Assembly (NCBI GenBank): GCA_934167305.1
Contig: CAKPKQ010000001.1
Coordinates: 1 to 64,000, forward strand
Source: an uncultured Clostridia bacterium
Lineage (GTDB): Bacteria > Bacillota > Clostridia > TANB77 > CAG-508
DNA length: 64,000 nucleotides
Direction: 5' to 3'
The stretch's first letter is position 1. Each line of letters starts with the position of its first letter. Made by a program: the position numbers and the translations under genes. A model generated the notes under the pieces. It did not search any database, was not told where the DNA came from, and saw only the letters and a program-made list of their open reading frames with translations. This document shows, piece by piece, positions 36,088-45,836 of the stretch.

Positions 36088-38089
36088 ATGCTAAATGTAC
36101 TTTTAAGCATAATTGTAGTTTTAATTGCTGGTTTTTTAGTTTATCGATTTATTCAAAAAAGAAAAAATGAAGAAGCTGAAGCTACAGTAGAAGTTGATGA
36201 TAAAACATATACTTTGGAAACGATGACTGCTTTTGTAAAAAACAGACTAGATGAAATAACAAAAATCAACTTATATGATATTGGGCTTTCAGAAGAAGAA
36301 CTAAAAAGAAGAAAACAAAAAAAATATGAATTGAAAAAAGCATTAAAAGGTTGTACATATGGAGATGTAAATGATAAAAAGTATATTAAAGAATTAATAT
36401 ATGACATATTATCAAGAGAATATAATGTAAACGAAACAAATATATCTAAAGCAATTCCTTTTGATATACCTTCTTTATTAACTGCACAAGACAAATTTGA
36501 TATTATACTATATATGTATAAAAATGAATTTGCATATGAGGCAATGGCCGAAATAATAAAAAAATATCATTTGGATGATTTAAAATATGTAGCAGGTGAA
36601 GCAAAACCTTGTTATGTAATTACTGCAGAAGAAATAAATAAAATTTTTGACCAAGAAAATTTTATGCTAACATTTACAGATAAATTAAATGTAGTTGTAC
36701 AAAGAATTTATCAACATTATAAGGGTTATAGTAGTATAGATGAAATTAGAGATATGAATATAGATGGTATATCTGGTGGTGTATCAGGTTTGCCAGAATC
36801 ATTTTTAAGTCAGGTAGCGCAAACAACAGATGGAGATTATTTACAACAAATTGCTGATCATAAGGTACCACGTGCATGTGATAGTATTTGGATCATGTTC
36901 CATGGTAAATCTATTCGTTTAGCATTTTTATCATTTGGATCAGAAGCAGAATTAAAAAGAGTTTGTCAAAATATTTATAAATATAATAATCCTGGTCAGT
37001 TATCAGATACAAATGGTTATAAAATTAATGAAATGAAAGATGGTTCTCGTGTTGTTGTTGTAAGACCAAGTATGTCAGAAACATGGGCATTTTTCGTAAG
37101 AAAGTTCGACGTACAACGTGCGTCGCTTGAACAAATAATTCGTTTCCCAGGAAAAGAAGAAGCAATTGATTTATTAAAATACCTTGTAAAAGGCGCAAGA
37201 ATTATTTCACTAACTGGTGAACAAGGATGTCGGAAAAACAACAATGCTTATGGCTATGATTGAAAACATATATGAAACAATGAACCTTCGTATTACAGAA
37301 ACTGCATTCGAGCTTCACTTAAGAAAAATTTATCCAACAAGAAATATACTATCAATGAGAGAAACTGAAACTGTTTCTGGACAAGACTGTTTGGACGTTC
37401 AGAAAAAGACAGATGGTTCTGTTAATATCATCGGTGAGGTTGCAACAGACCCTGTTGCTTCATGGATGATTCAATCTGCTCAGGTTGCATCAAAATTTAC
37501 ATTATTTACTCACCATGCTAAAACATTTCCAGATTTAGTAACAGCATTACGTAACTCAATGTTAAGAGCTGGCGTATTTAAAGATGAAAAAACAGCAGAA
37601 GAACAAGTTGTACAAGTATTAAACTTTGATATACATCTAGTAAAAGACTTTAGAGGTAGAAGATATATTGAAAGAGTTACAGAATGTATTCCAGTTGAAG
37701 AAAAAAATGAATACACATTTGATTACAGAAAAGAAAAAACTCTAGAAGGCAAATTAGATAAATTTATGGATAATGCAACAATGTTCTTTACAAAAACTAC
37801 AAACAGAGAATTGTATAAATACAGAAATATACTTGAATATCAAGATGGAAATTATGTATTAACAAACCCAATATCAGAAGAAAATATCAAAGCAATGAGA
37901 AACAATATGGATGATAGTGACATTGATGGCTTTGAAGACTTTTTAAGAAGAAATTGGGGCATAAAATTAAAAAGAGAAGCTGATTATGAAGAGTCAACAT
38001 TAGAAATGCCAAAAACAGAAGAACCAAAAGCTTTAGAAGAAGCTACAGCTAAAAGAAGAGGTAGAAAACCTAAAAATACAACAATATAA
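36088..38089 (+). CDS. TadA/CpaF-like secretion ATPase (with +1 frameshift at CGG)
   Basis: This GspE/TadA-family ATPase powers pilus assembly. It is 666 residues if one base is skipped. A membrane helix (about 3-22) opens the protein, unusual for the family. The N-terminal domain runs to about 340; Walker A begins at residue 377 as GEQGC, then CGG-AAA at 37231 in the first frame, which ends 10 codons later. Skipping the C gives GEQGCGKTTMLMAMIE, an intact P-loop, and restores 285 further residues including VNIIGEVATDPVASWMIQSA and the THHAKT His box. Read without the shift, the product stops before the catalytic centre. It lies between MinD-like and TadB/C-like genes. Confidence 0.85.
37231..37233 (+). 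other. CGG(A) +1 recoding site in the tadA-like gene
   Basis: CGG, in frame as codon 382, is followed by A. Skipping the C restores the Gly of the Walker A motif GxxxxGKT. The codon before is TGT, which does not re-pair well at +1. Confidence 0.6.
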
Positions 38090-38121
38090 AAACAAATGAA
38101 AGAGAGGTGATTTTAAGATAT

Positions 38122-40215
38122 ATGGATATTGATATGTTAAAATACCTAATGATTGGAGTAGGAGCTTTATTTCTACTTATAGTAATTGCTTATTTAATTA
38201 TAAGAAAGAAAAGCCAAAGCTCTGAAATAGCTCAAATTAGAAAATTACGTGAAGGAACACAAACAACAAGTTTTTCTTCAGAAGTTATGTATCAAAAACT
38301 ATATGTATTTTATCTTAAAACACCATTTTTAAAAAGATATATATTAAAACTTAGAAGAAGACTAGCTATAATAAATGTTGATGATGAATATTTAACAAGA
38401 AAGCAGTCATCAAAAATTTTAAGTAAAACATTAATTATTGTTATACCATTAGCACTTGCAATTATAATTATAACTAAAAATAATGCATTATTAATGACAA
38501 TGCTGTTAATATTTGAATTATTTATGGTTGACACATTTATAGATGGAATGGTAGACAAATTGGACAATAAATTATTAAGAGAACAAATAGAGTTCTTCTC
38601 AGAAATTAGACATGCATACCATGAATTCAATATGGTTGAAGAAGCAATTTACCAAGTTGCACAAGATGATGATAAACCAGAAATGTCAAGACAAGCTGAA
38701 AAAATATATGAAGTATTAATATCAAATGATCCGGAATCTGAACTTGAAAAATATTATGATGTTGCTCCAAATAGTTATTTAAAAGAGTTTGCAGGAGTAT
38801 CATATTTAACAAAAGAATTTGGAGATCGTAAAATAGATAATTCTTCATTATACTTAAAAAACTTAAACAATATTACACAAGAAATGCAACTTGAAATATT
38901 AAAAAGAGATAAATTAGATTATACATTTCAAAGTTTGGCTGTTATATCAATAGTCCCAATGCTTTTTATAGAGCCAATAAAAAATTGGGCTGTATCGCAA
39001 TTTGATTTTACAGATAGTTTTTATAATGGTAAAGATGGAATGATAGTTCAAATATTGCTTTTGATTGCAACATTTGTATGCTATATACTTACAAGAAAAT
39101 TAAAAGACAATGGTTCAACAGCAATGAACACAAAAAATACCGAAAATCCATGGCAAGCAAAGTTATATAAAATACCAGTTATTAAAAAATTTATTAATTT
39201 ATTTGTTCCAAAAGATGGAACTAAAGAATATAGAGAACTAAAAAATAAAATGAAAAATGCTGCTTCAAAAGATAAAATGGAGTGGATATATATAAATAGA
39301 ATTTGTCTATGTTTAGGTGCATTCATTGTATCAATATTTCTAATAGGGCAACTTCATAAAATTGCAATTGACAAAGTATATACAGACCCGACCACAACAT
39401 ATGACATAATAGGCGAAATGGATGATAAACAAAAGAAAAGTGCGATGCAATTAACAGAATCAGATAATCAATATATTAGATATTATAAAGGTGATACAAA
39501 AGCTACTGCAGATGACATTGAAAAAACAATGAGAAAAGGAAAAATAAATAAAGACTATATAAATAGTAATGATAATGAAGTAAAAAGTGCAGCAGAAAGA
39601 GTGTACAAAAAACTTCAAACAGTTAATACTGAAAAAATGCAATGGTTTGAAATTTTACTTGCAATGGTGTTAGCGATAATTGCATATAACTTTCCAATTT
39701 GGCTTTTAATATTCCAAGCTAAAATGAGACAAATGGAAATGGAAGATGAAGTAATGCAATTTAATACTATTATTTTAATGCTTATGAAAATAGAAAGAGT
39801 AAATGTTGAAATTATACTTGAATGGCTTGAGAGGTATGCAAATATCTTTAGAGAGCCTATAAGTAAATGTGTTAACAACTACGAAAGTGGTGCATGGGAA
39901 GCACTTGAACAACTAAAAGAAGAAGTTTCTTACCAACCTTTTATTCGTATAGTTGAAAGTTTACAAGCAGCAGTAGAAAAAATACCAATTGCAGATGCAT
40001 TTGATGAACTAGATACAGAAAGAGATTACTACCAAGCAAAAAGAAAGGAATCTAATGAAAGATTAATTGCTAAAAAAGGTAGAATTGGTAAGGTAATAGG
40101 ATTTGCTCCAATGGTTCTTCTATTTGTTGCATACTTAATTGTACCATTAGTATTTATAGGACTAATGAGCATGAGTGAAACATTTGCAAATATGACTTCT
40201 AAAAACAGTCTTTAA
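38122..40215 (+). CDS. TadB/TadC-like fused membrane platform protein
   Basis: A 697-residue membrane protein with two GspF/TadB-C-like halves, each a cytoplasmic helical domain followed by paired membrane helices (first half to about residue 330, second with EDEVMQFNTIILMLMKIERV and the closing VIGFAPMVLLFVAYLIVPLVF). Separate TadB and TadC proteins are about 300 residues each, so this looks like a fusion. The start is uncertain: a GTG at 38107 overlaps the ribosome site AGAGAGGTGAT, so the ATG at 38122 is preferred. It follows the ATPase by 32 bases. Confidence 0.75.
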   Translation: MDIDMLKYLMIGVGALFLLIVIAYLIIRKKSQSSEIAQIRKLREGTQTTSFSSEVMYQKLYVFYLKTPFLKRYILKLRRRLAIINVDDEYLTRKQSSKILSKTLIIVIPLALAIIIITKNNALLMTMLLIFELFMVDTFIDGMVDKLDNKLLREQIEFFSEIRHAYHEFNMVEEAIYQVAQDDDKPEMSRQAEKIYEVLISNDPESELEKYYDVAPNSYLKEFAGVSYLTKEFGDRKIDNSSLYLKNLNNITQEMQLEILKRDKLDYTFQSLAVISIVPMLFIEPIKNWAVSQFDFTDSFYNGKDGMIVQILLLIATFVCYILTRKLKDNGSTAMNTKNTENPWQAKLYKIPVIKKFINLFVPKDGTKEYRELKNKMKNAASKDKMEWIYINRICLCLGAFIVSIFLIGQLHKIAIDKVYTDPTTTYDIIGEMDDKQKKSAMQLTESDNQYIRYYKGDTKATADDIEKTMRKGKINKDYINSNDNEVKSAAERVYKKLQTVNTEKMQWFEILLAMVLAIIAYNFPIWLLIFQAKMRQMEMEDEVMQFNTIILMLMKIERVNVEIILEWLERYANIFREPISKCVNNYESGAWEALEQLKEEVSYQPFIRIVESLQAAVEKIPIADAFDELDTERDYYQAKRKESNERLIAKKGRIGKVIGFAPMVLLFVAYLIVPLVFIGLMSMSETFANMTSKNSL

Positions 40216-40238
40216 TAAAAAAAGAAAGGATATAAAAG

Positions 40239-40943
40239 ATGGAAAATGCGTCAAAAGCGTTAATAATGGCTGGTTCAGTTTTGCTTTCACTATTAATAAT
40301 AAGTGCATTAGTATTTTTGTTTAATCAAATAGGTGTATTTAAAAGGTCGGAAGTGAGTGAAAAAGACATTGAAAAATTGGCAGAATATACAAAACAAATA
40401 GAAACTTTCAATAGGGATTTATATGGAAGTGAATTATTATCATTATGTAATTTAATTGAAGACTATAATGCAAGGCAAGCAGATTTAAAAGGTTATGATG
40501 AAATTGAAGTAGCAATAAAGCAGGAGAATCCAATAGAGAGTCTTATATTGAATTCATCTGGAAGTGGTACAACATCAGAAATATCAATAAAAGGATATTA
40601 TACAAGCAGTAAAGGTTTAGTTAAAGATTTTCAAAAACTAGAAGATAGGGTAAACACGCTAAAGAAAAAGAAATATTATGGAAAAGATATTGAAAAACTA
40701 GCTGGTTTGAAAGATAGAGAATTAAAGGCTTACTTAGCAGATAAAGTTTCTGGAATAGAAAATTTGGATTTATCAGATATATCTTCAATTGCAAATAGTA
40801 CACTAAAGGAAATGTTGATAAATAAAGAAAACTATGTAGGTTTAAAAACTGACTTAACAACATTTAAAAACAAAAAATTTACGATAAAATACACATATAA
40901 CAATGATACTTTAAGAGTTAAAAAAATAGAAGCTAATGGATAG
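40239..40943 (+). CDS. Pilin-like protein, MENASKAL family, copy 1
   Basis: A 234-residue protein opens with MENASKALIMAGSVLLSLLI, an N-terminus shared almost exactly with the genes at 40969 and 42147. A single helix (about 7-28) of pilin type is followed by a Lys/Glu/Ser-rich ectodomain. There is no classic Flp processing site, and no leader of usual length. The conserved N-terminus next to TadA/TadB genes suggests these are the fibre or minor subunits, but that is inference. Confidence 0.7.
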   Translation: MENASKALIMAGSVLLSLLIISALVFLFNQIGVFKRSEVSEKDIEKLAEYTKQIETFNRDLYGSELLSLCNLIEDYNARQADLKGYDEIEVAIKQENPIESLILNSSGSGTTSEISIKGYYTSSKGLVKDFQKLEDRVNTLKKKKYYGKDIEKLAGLKDRELKAYLADKVSGIENLDLSDISSIANSTLKEMLINKENYVGLKTDLTTFKNKKFTIKYTYNNDTLRVKKIEANG

Positions 40944-40968
40944 CAATATACAGTGAAAGGAGCTATAA

Positions 40969-41559
40969 ATGGAAAATGCATCAAAAGCCTTAATAATGGC
41001 AGCAACAATTTTATTAGGCGTAATGATAATAGCAATTGGTGTATATTTATTTTCATCATATGCTCAATATAGCTCCAATACATATAAAAAAATTGAGCAG
41101 GCTCAAATTGATCAATTTAACTCACAATTTTTAAAGTATTATGGCTCAGAAGAAATTACACTAAAAAAATATGATGCAAGTGATTCAGATATATCACAAA
41201 AGAAAATAGTATCAATTCTTTGCTCTGCACATGATATTATATCATTAGCTAATTTAGCTCAAAAAAACAATCAGTATTATGAAATTGAAAATGAGGTAAC
41301 TGAAGGTAGCGAAGCTAGTAACTATATTCAAATAAAGCTTAAAAAAGTAGACAATAATATTGAAAAATGGACTGAAGAAAAAAAGATTGATTTTTTAAAA
41401 AATTCAACATATTCTGTAACAATAAATGGTAAAGTAAGAGTAAAAAACAGGTATTATTACATAAATTCAGAGCCAAAAATAAATAGTGGAACAAAAAGGG
41501 TATATTATTTAGAATTTGAAGAATATAAATATTCAGATGATATGGAAATTATCTCATAA
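40969..41559 (+). CDS. Pilin-like protein, MENASKAL family, copy 2
   Basis: A 196-residue paralogue starting MENASKALIMAATILLGVMI, followed by a Tyr/Lys-rich ectodomain (FLKYYGSEEITLKKYDASDSD). It starts 25 bases after copy 1 with AAAGGAG upstream. The ectodomain shares little with copy 1 beyond the start, so the family seems to keep the membrane segment and vary the rest. Confidence 0.7.
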   Translation: MENASKALIMAATILLGVMIIAIGVYLFSSYAQYSSNTYKKIEQAQIDQFNSQFLKYYGSEEITLKKYDASDSDISQKKIVSILCSAHDIISLANLAQKNNQYYEIENEVTEGSEASNYIQIKLKKVDNNIEKWTEEKKIDFLKNSTYSVTINGKVRVKNRYYYINSEPKINSGTKRVYYLEFEEYKYSDDMEIIS

Positions 41560-41587
41560 TTTTCCAGAAAAAAATTAGTGAAAAATG

Positions 41588-41617
41588 TTTACATTTTTTA
41601 TGGTTTAATGCTATAAT
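41588..41617 (+). promoter_or_regulatory. Internal promoter of the pilus locus
   Basis: TTTACA at 41588-41593, an 18-base spacer and TATAAT at 41612-41617 with an upstream TG, 14 bases before the next gene. Confidence 0.65.
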
Positions 41618-41631
41618 AAAGGAAGTATTGA

Positions 41632-42069
41632 ATGAAAAAGAGTATAATAATTATTTTAATTTTATTACTTATTGTAAGTACAGCGGTTTGCTTATATGTG
41701 TATAACATAAACAAAACTGAAAGTTATGCTGAAAAAAATAATAAAGAATATGAAAAATTTTATGACCAAGAAATTTTAGGTACTACATTAATTAGTATAA
41801 TAAATAAAGCAACAAATGACAATGAAAAAAATGATGTAGAAAAACAAGAAGATGCTATTTATTATATTGATAATAACAAAAATTCAGTACAAATAACTAT
41901 AAAATTTTTAGATAGTGATAAAATAATAAAAATGGAAGAAATTTCACAAAAACAAACAGAAAATTTTGTACAAGTATTTGCTACAGCTACATTTAAATGT
42001 ACACAAATACAATATCATGAAAAAACAAAATGTATAAAAAGCATGTATTTTGAGCAAATAAAAAATTAA
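41632..42069 (+). CDS. Small membrane-anchored protein of the pilus locus
   Basis: A 145-residue protein with one N-terminal helix (about 3-22, IIIILILLLIVSTAVCLYVY) and a small Lys/Glu/Asn-rich ectodomain (DQEILGTTLISIINKATNDN) that partly resembles the region after the helix in the MENASKAL proteins. I recognise no family. It has its own promoter inside the locus and lies between copies 2 and 3. Confidence 0.65.
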   Translation: MKKSIIIILILLLIVSTAVCLYVYNINKTESYAEKNNKEYEKFYDQEILGTTLISIINKATNDNEKNDVEKQEDAIYYIDNNKNSVQITIKFLDSDKIIKMEEISQKQTENFVQVFATATFKCTQIQYHEKTKCIKSMYFEQIKN

Positions 42070-42146
42070 GATTTTAATATTTAGATTTAATCTAAAAAAT
42101 AATAAAATAAGAGTAAAATTTAAACAAAACGAAGGAGGAATTTTTT

Positions 42147-42572
42147 ATGGAGAACGCATCAAAAGCTCTAATTATAGCAGGTGCAATTTTATTATCAATT
42201 TTAATTATAGGTTTAGGTATGTTTATTTATAGACAAGCAGCAGGAGTGATGAATAATACAGGACTAGATGAACTTGCAGTTGACAAACATAATGAAGGAT
42301 TTTTACAATATCAAGGTACAAAAGTATCTGGTACTCAAGTGAAAGCATTAGTTAAAAAAATAGAAGCTAACAACAGAACAAATTCAGATGATGAATCACT
42401 ACAAATTTCGGCTACACTTGATGGAACTGTTTTGATTGGAACTGGTTCAAATTTTAAATCTAGTGGTACAGCATCAAGCAGTATAAAATCAGGTTATACT
42501 TATAGTGTTGACTTTACTTATGATACTGGTAGCAATTATGTTAATGCTTGTACAATTACGCAAAATAAGTAA
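42147..42572 (+). CDS. Pilin-like protein, MENASKAL family, copy 3
   Basis: The shortest paralogue, 141 residues, starts MENASKALIIAGAILLSILI and has a small Thr/Ser/Gly-rich ectodomain (IKSGYTYSVDFTYDTGSNYV). AAGGAGG precedes the ATG, giving the strongest ribosome site of the family, so this may be the major subunit. That ranking is inferred from length and ribosome site only. Confidence 0.7.
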   Translation: MENASKALIIAGAILLSILIIGLGMFIYRQAAGVMNNTGLDELAVDKHNEGFLQYQGTKVSGTQVKALVKKIEANNRTNSDDESLQISATLDGTVLIGTGSNFKSSGTASSSIKSGYTYSVDFTYDTGSNYVNACTITQNK

Positions 42573-42629
42573 ACTAATTTAAACTGAATAGAGTTTTTAT
42601 AAACTATTTTAAATAATAGGTAAAAGAAT

Positions 42630-43334
42630 ATGGAAAATTTAACAGATGCTTTAAAAATAGCTTTTGCAGCAACAATATTTATTATGGCATTAACTATTGC
42701 AATAACTATGTTTTCACAGTTAAATACAACATCAAAAATACTTATTGCAAGTAGTGATATAACATCATTTTATGAATATGAGGTCGGAAACAAAAATAGT
42801 AAAAATAGAATTGTTGGGCTAGAAGCTATCATACCTACATTGTATAAATACAAAAAGGAAAACTATACAGTTCTTTTCTTAACTAAAGAAGGAGAACCAT
42901 TAGACTTATATACATCTCAAAAACCTCAAGAACAATGGGGAAGTGGTGGTACTCCAAATCCAAATGTAGGATTAATTGGAAAATATTATGGTGATATGAA
43001 TAATGACAATCACCCTGTTTGTGCATTTGATATAGATGAAGAAACCATTAGGCATGAACCATGGATAGGATCACCTGAAGATTACAAAAAGAATCTTGAT
43101 GCTTTTTTAAATGGAGGTGAATTTGAATATACTGACTCTAGCCATCCTAATGGAAGCTACAAATATGATAGCTTTATTGAAAAGTATTCAAGTAGAAGCT
43201 TTAAAGAACTAATAGGTGAATATACATATAATGTTAATGCAAAAGATGATGATGTTACTATAGGTGGCGTAAAATTAGATAATGATTTACTAAAGGGAAG
43301 AAAGAAAAGAGTTATAATATATCAATTAATTTAA
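42630..43334 (+). CDS. Pilin-like protein, divergent MEN member
   Basis: A 234-residue relative that starts MENLTDALKIAFAATIFIMA rather than MENASKAL. The ectodomain is larger and richer in Pro, Gly and Tyr (EQWGSGGTPNPNVGLIGKYY), with an acidic stretch (GDMNNDNHPVCAFDIDEETI). Its ribosome site is weak (ATAGGTAAAAG). It lies in the same transcript after copy 3. Confidence 0.65.
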   Translation: MENLTDALKIAFAATIFIMALTIAITMFSQLNTTSKILIASSDITSFYEYEVGNKNSKNRIVGLEAIIPTLYKYKKENYTVLFLTKEGEPLDLYTSQKPQEQWGSGGTPNPNVGLIGKYYGDMNNDNHPVCAFDIDEETIRHEPWIGSPEDYKKNLDAFLNGGEFEYTDSSHPNGSYKYDSFIEKYSSRSFKELIGEYTYNVNAKDDDVTIGGVKLDNDLLKGRKKRVIIYQLI

Positions 43335-43347
43335 AGGAGTATTTATT

Positions 43348-43875
43348 ATGGGAGATAGTTTAATTACAATTATTGCAATATTTTTAGCTGCTATTTTAAT
43401 GTTTGTGTTTCCACTTATGTCATTATCAGAAAGAACAGATGACATTTCTCAACTTGCAGTTCAAACAGCAACAAATGAATTTGTTGATAACATTAGAACA
43501 ACAGGAAAAATAACATATACGGATTATGAAAAATATCTAGAAACAATTAATTCAACAGGCAACTCTTTTGAAGTTGAAATAAAAGTTCAACAACTTGATG
43601 AAAACCCTGGTGTAAAGGTTACTCAAGCTGAAATGACTAAAATAGGTGAAAATGTATATTATAATAAATATACTAGCCAAATAGAAGAAGAGTTAAACAA
43701 AAATGGAAAAATGAAATTAAAAGAAGGAGATATGGTTTCAGTTACTGTAAAAAATACAAACCAAACTATAGCTCAATTATTAAGAAACTTTTTCTACCAA
43801 GTTGCAGGAGATGATTCACATCAAATTGCAGCTTCACATGGTGGAGTTGTTACTGTAAATGCAAGTAACGATTAA
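43348..43875 (+). CDS. TadE-like/minor pilus protein
   Basis: A 175-residue protein with an N-terminal helix (about 5-25, LITIIAIFLAAILMFVFPLM) and a region (AVQTATNEFVDNIRTTGKIT) that resembles the portion after the helix in TadE/TadF-like proteins. AAAGGAG is upstream, and the gene is 13 bases from the preceding one. Confidence 0.65.
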   Translation: MGDSLITIIAIFLAAILMFVFPLMSLSERTDDISQLAVQTATNEFVDNIRTTGKITYTDYEKYLETINSTGNSFEVEIKVQQLDENPGVKVTQAEMTKIGENVYYNKYTSQIEEELNKNGKMKLKEGDMVSVTVKNTNQTIAQLLRNFFYQVAGDDSHQIAASHGGVVTVNASND

Positions 43876-43917
43876 AAGAATATTGGGATTTTTAAAATCC
43901 TTATAAGAAAAAAATAT

Positions 43918-43941
43918 AGGGAGTGATTATTCACTCCCTTT
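43918..43941 (+). terminator. Hairpin within the pilus locus
   Basis: An AGGGAGTGA/TCACTCCCT stem with a four-base loop has only three T's after it, so it may attenuate rather than stop transcription between the two pilus genes. Confidence 0.6.
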
Positions 43942-43980
43942 GTTAATAAATAAGATTCAAAAGAAGGGAGAATATACAAA

Positions 43981-45781
43981 ATGAAAATGCAACATATTGC
44001 GGTAATATTTGTTATTATAATAATACCAATTTCAATTATAACATCATTTTATATTAGTACCCAAATAGATACAATAACCCTTCAAACAGAATATGATACA
44101 AAATTAAGTGATGCAACATATGGTGCTGTTAAAGCATTTCAAATTAATACTGTAAATAATAGGTATTCAACAGTTAGTGACTCAAAAATAAGAGATATAG
44201 AAGCATCAGTTAACACTTTTTTTAACTCACTAGGTAATAGTGAAAATTTAACTAAAGAGGACTTAAAAAACAATGTACCAGCATTAGTGTATACATTATA
44301 TGATGGTTATTATATTTGTACTAAATATGATAATGTAATGCCAATAGCACTTGATAAAGCTGATGGAGAATTGATATTAGATGAAACAAGATTAAATTCA
44401 AATGAACCTAACTATGGATTAAAGACATATATATATTATTCATGTAGATATAAGAAGGGTAAAAAAGATTTTGTTGTAAATTATACATTAGATAATGCAA
44501 TTACCATTTATGGAAAATTTGATAGCTCGGGTGATAAAAAGACTTTATCAGGTTATTTAATAAATACAAATAAAATTACTGATGTATCACATGACCCTAA
44601 CAATGTTTTAAGCTGGAGTTTAAAGTATGATGGTGTATTAATTGAACCAGAAATATTAACTGAACACGTATTATTTTCTGATGAGAAAAGCGGAGATTAT
44701 GAATATACAGAATATAATGGCCAAAAATTTTATTATGATAATTCTGATACAATAGCACCTTATTATTTTTACTATAATAATTATTCAAAAGTAAAAGTAG
44801 TAGATGCAAAAACTAAAAGCTTTTTAGAAGCAAGAACGAAATATGGCACAGATGGAAAAAGGCACCTATACTGTACAAATGCGTTTGAATATTATTATAA
44901 TGCAAACACGTTTACTAATACGGTACGTGGTTTAATTGGAGATATTACCCAAGCTGATGCAGTGAAATCTGATACACAAGCTAGATTAGCAACACTTTCT
45001 ACAGAGGAAAGAAACAACTATTTTTCAGTAAATACAGGTAATGAAAACATATTTGAGGTATCAAATGACAATGACCCATTAATGTCTGGCTCAACCTTTA
45101 ATGAAAACCGTATAGCTGTAATAAGAAAATCAATTGAAACAAATTTATCAGCAGCTATATCAAATTATAACAGATATTCAGATGATACATATGAATTTAG
45201 TATGCCAAAACTAAATGAAGTTGACTGGGGTAAGCTAACAAATAATGTTTCGGTTATGACTTTTTTACAAGGAATACCAATTGGACATAAATATTATAAT
45301 AATTATTGTGTAATTACAAATAACAATAATGAAGAAGTTGTAAAAGAAGAAAATATATATGTTATTACTCAAGAAGGCGAAAATAGAGAATATCATATGG
45401 CAGGATGCAAAAAATTAATGGAAACAAGCTCCACAATATTAAAGGCTTTTGCTAATACAACATTTATGAGGCAAACAGTAAGAATTTCAGAAGGTGATTA
45501 CAGGTATTTTTACCCACAAACAACTAAAGTAAATCCAAATAATGAAAGTGATACAGCACTTCATAATCTTACAGGTTGCTATTATTGTATTGTAAATGCT
45601 TCAGATGTTTATAATGTTGAACAAATATTACAAGGAGTGGTTTATCGGAAAAGATAATAATTGGGAAGATAAACCAATTACAAATACTCTTACAAGATTT
45701 AATGAAGTAAGAAGACAATATATTTTAGCTTTAGGCAGAGAAAGGTATAATTTATATCAATCAAATATGGGTTCTTTTTAA
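43981..45781 (+). CDS. Large pilus-locus membrane protein (with +1 frameshift at CGG)
   Basis: The product is 599 residues if one base is skipped. It has an N-terminal helix (about 5-27) and an opening similar to TadG-type proteins (QTEYDTKLSDATYGAVKAFQ) followed by a large Tyr/Asn/Thr-rich ectodomain with a late CYYCIVNAS segment. In the first frame it reads QGVVY, CGG-AAA-AGA and TAA (45646 onward); skipping the C gives QGVVYGKDNNWEDKPITNTL and 41 more residues ending YNLYQSNMGSF. The downstream piece has no ribosome site or good start of its own. It is the last gene of the pilus locus. Confidence 0.7.
45646..45648 (+). other. CGG(A) +1 recoding site in the 43981 gene
   Basis: In-frame CGG (codon 556) is followed by A and then by AAA-AGA and TAA. 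Skipping the C gives GGA-AAA-GAT and continues the frame. The preceding codon is TAT. The local sequence CGGAAAA also occurs at the tadA-like site. Confidence 0.55.
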
Positions 45782-45836
45782 AATAAAAGTTTAAAAAAAT
45801 AAAATTTGGTTACTCTAATTAAAGGAGAGTGACCAA

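Noticed and set aside
37217..38089. Second half of the tadA-like gene as an independent gene
   Set aside because: It would start inside Walker A with no suitable ribosome site.
27285..45781. Calling radA, the tadA-like gene and the 43981 gene pseudogenes
   Set aside because: Each has only one lesion, all at the same CGGA sequence, with otherwise intact frames and motifs.
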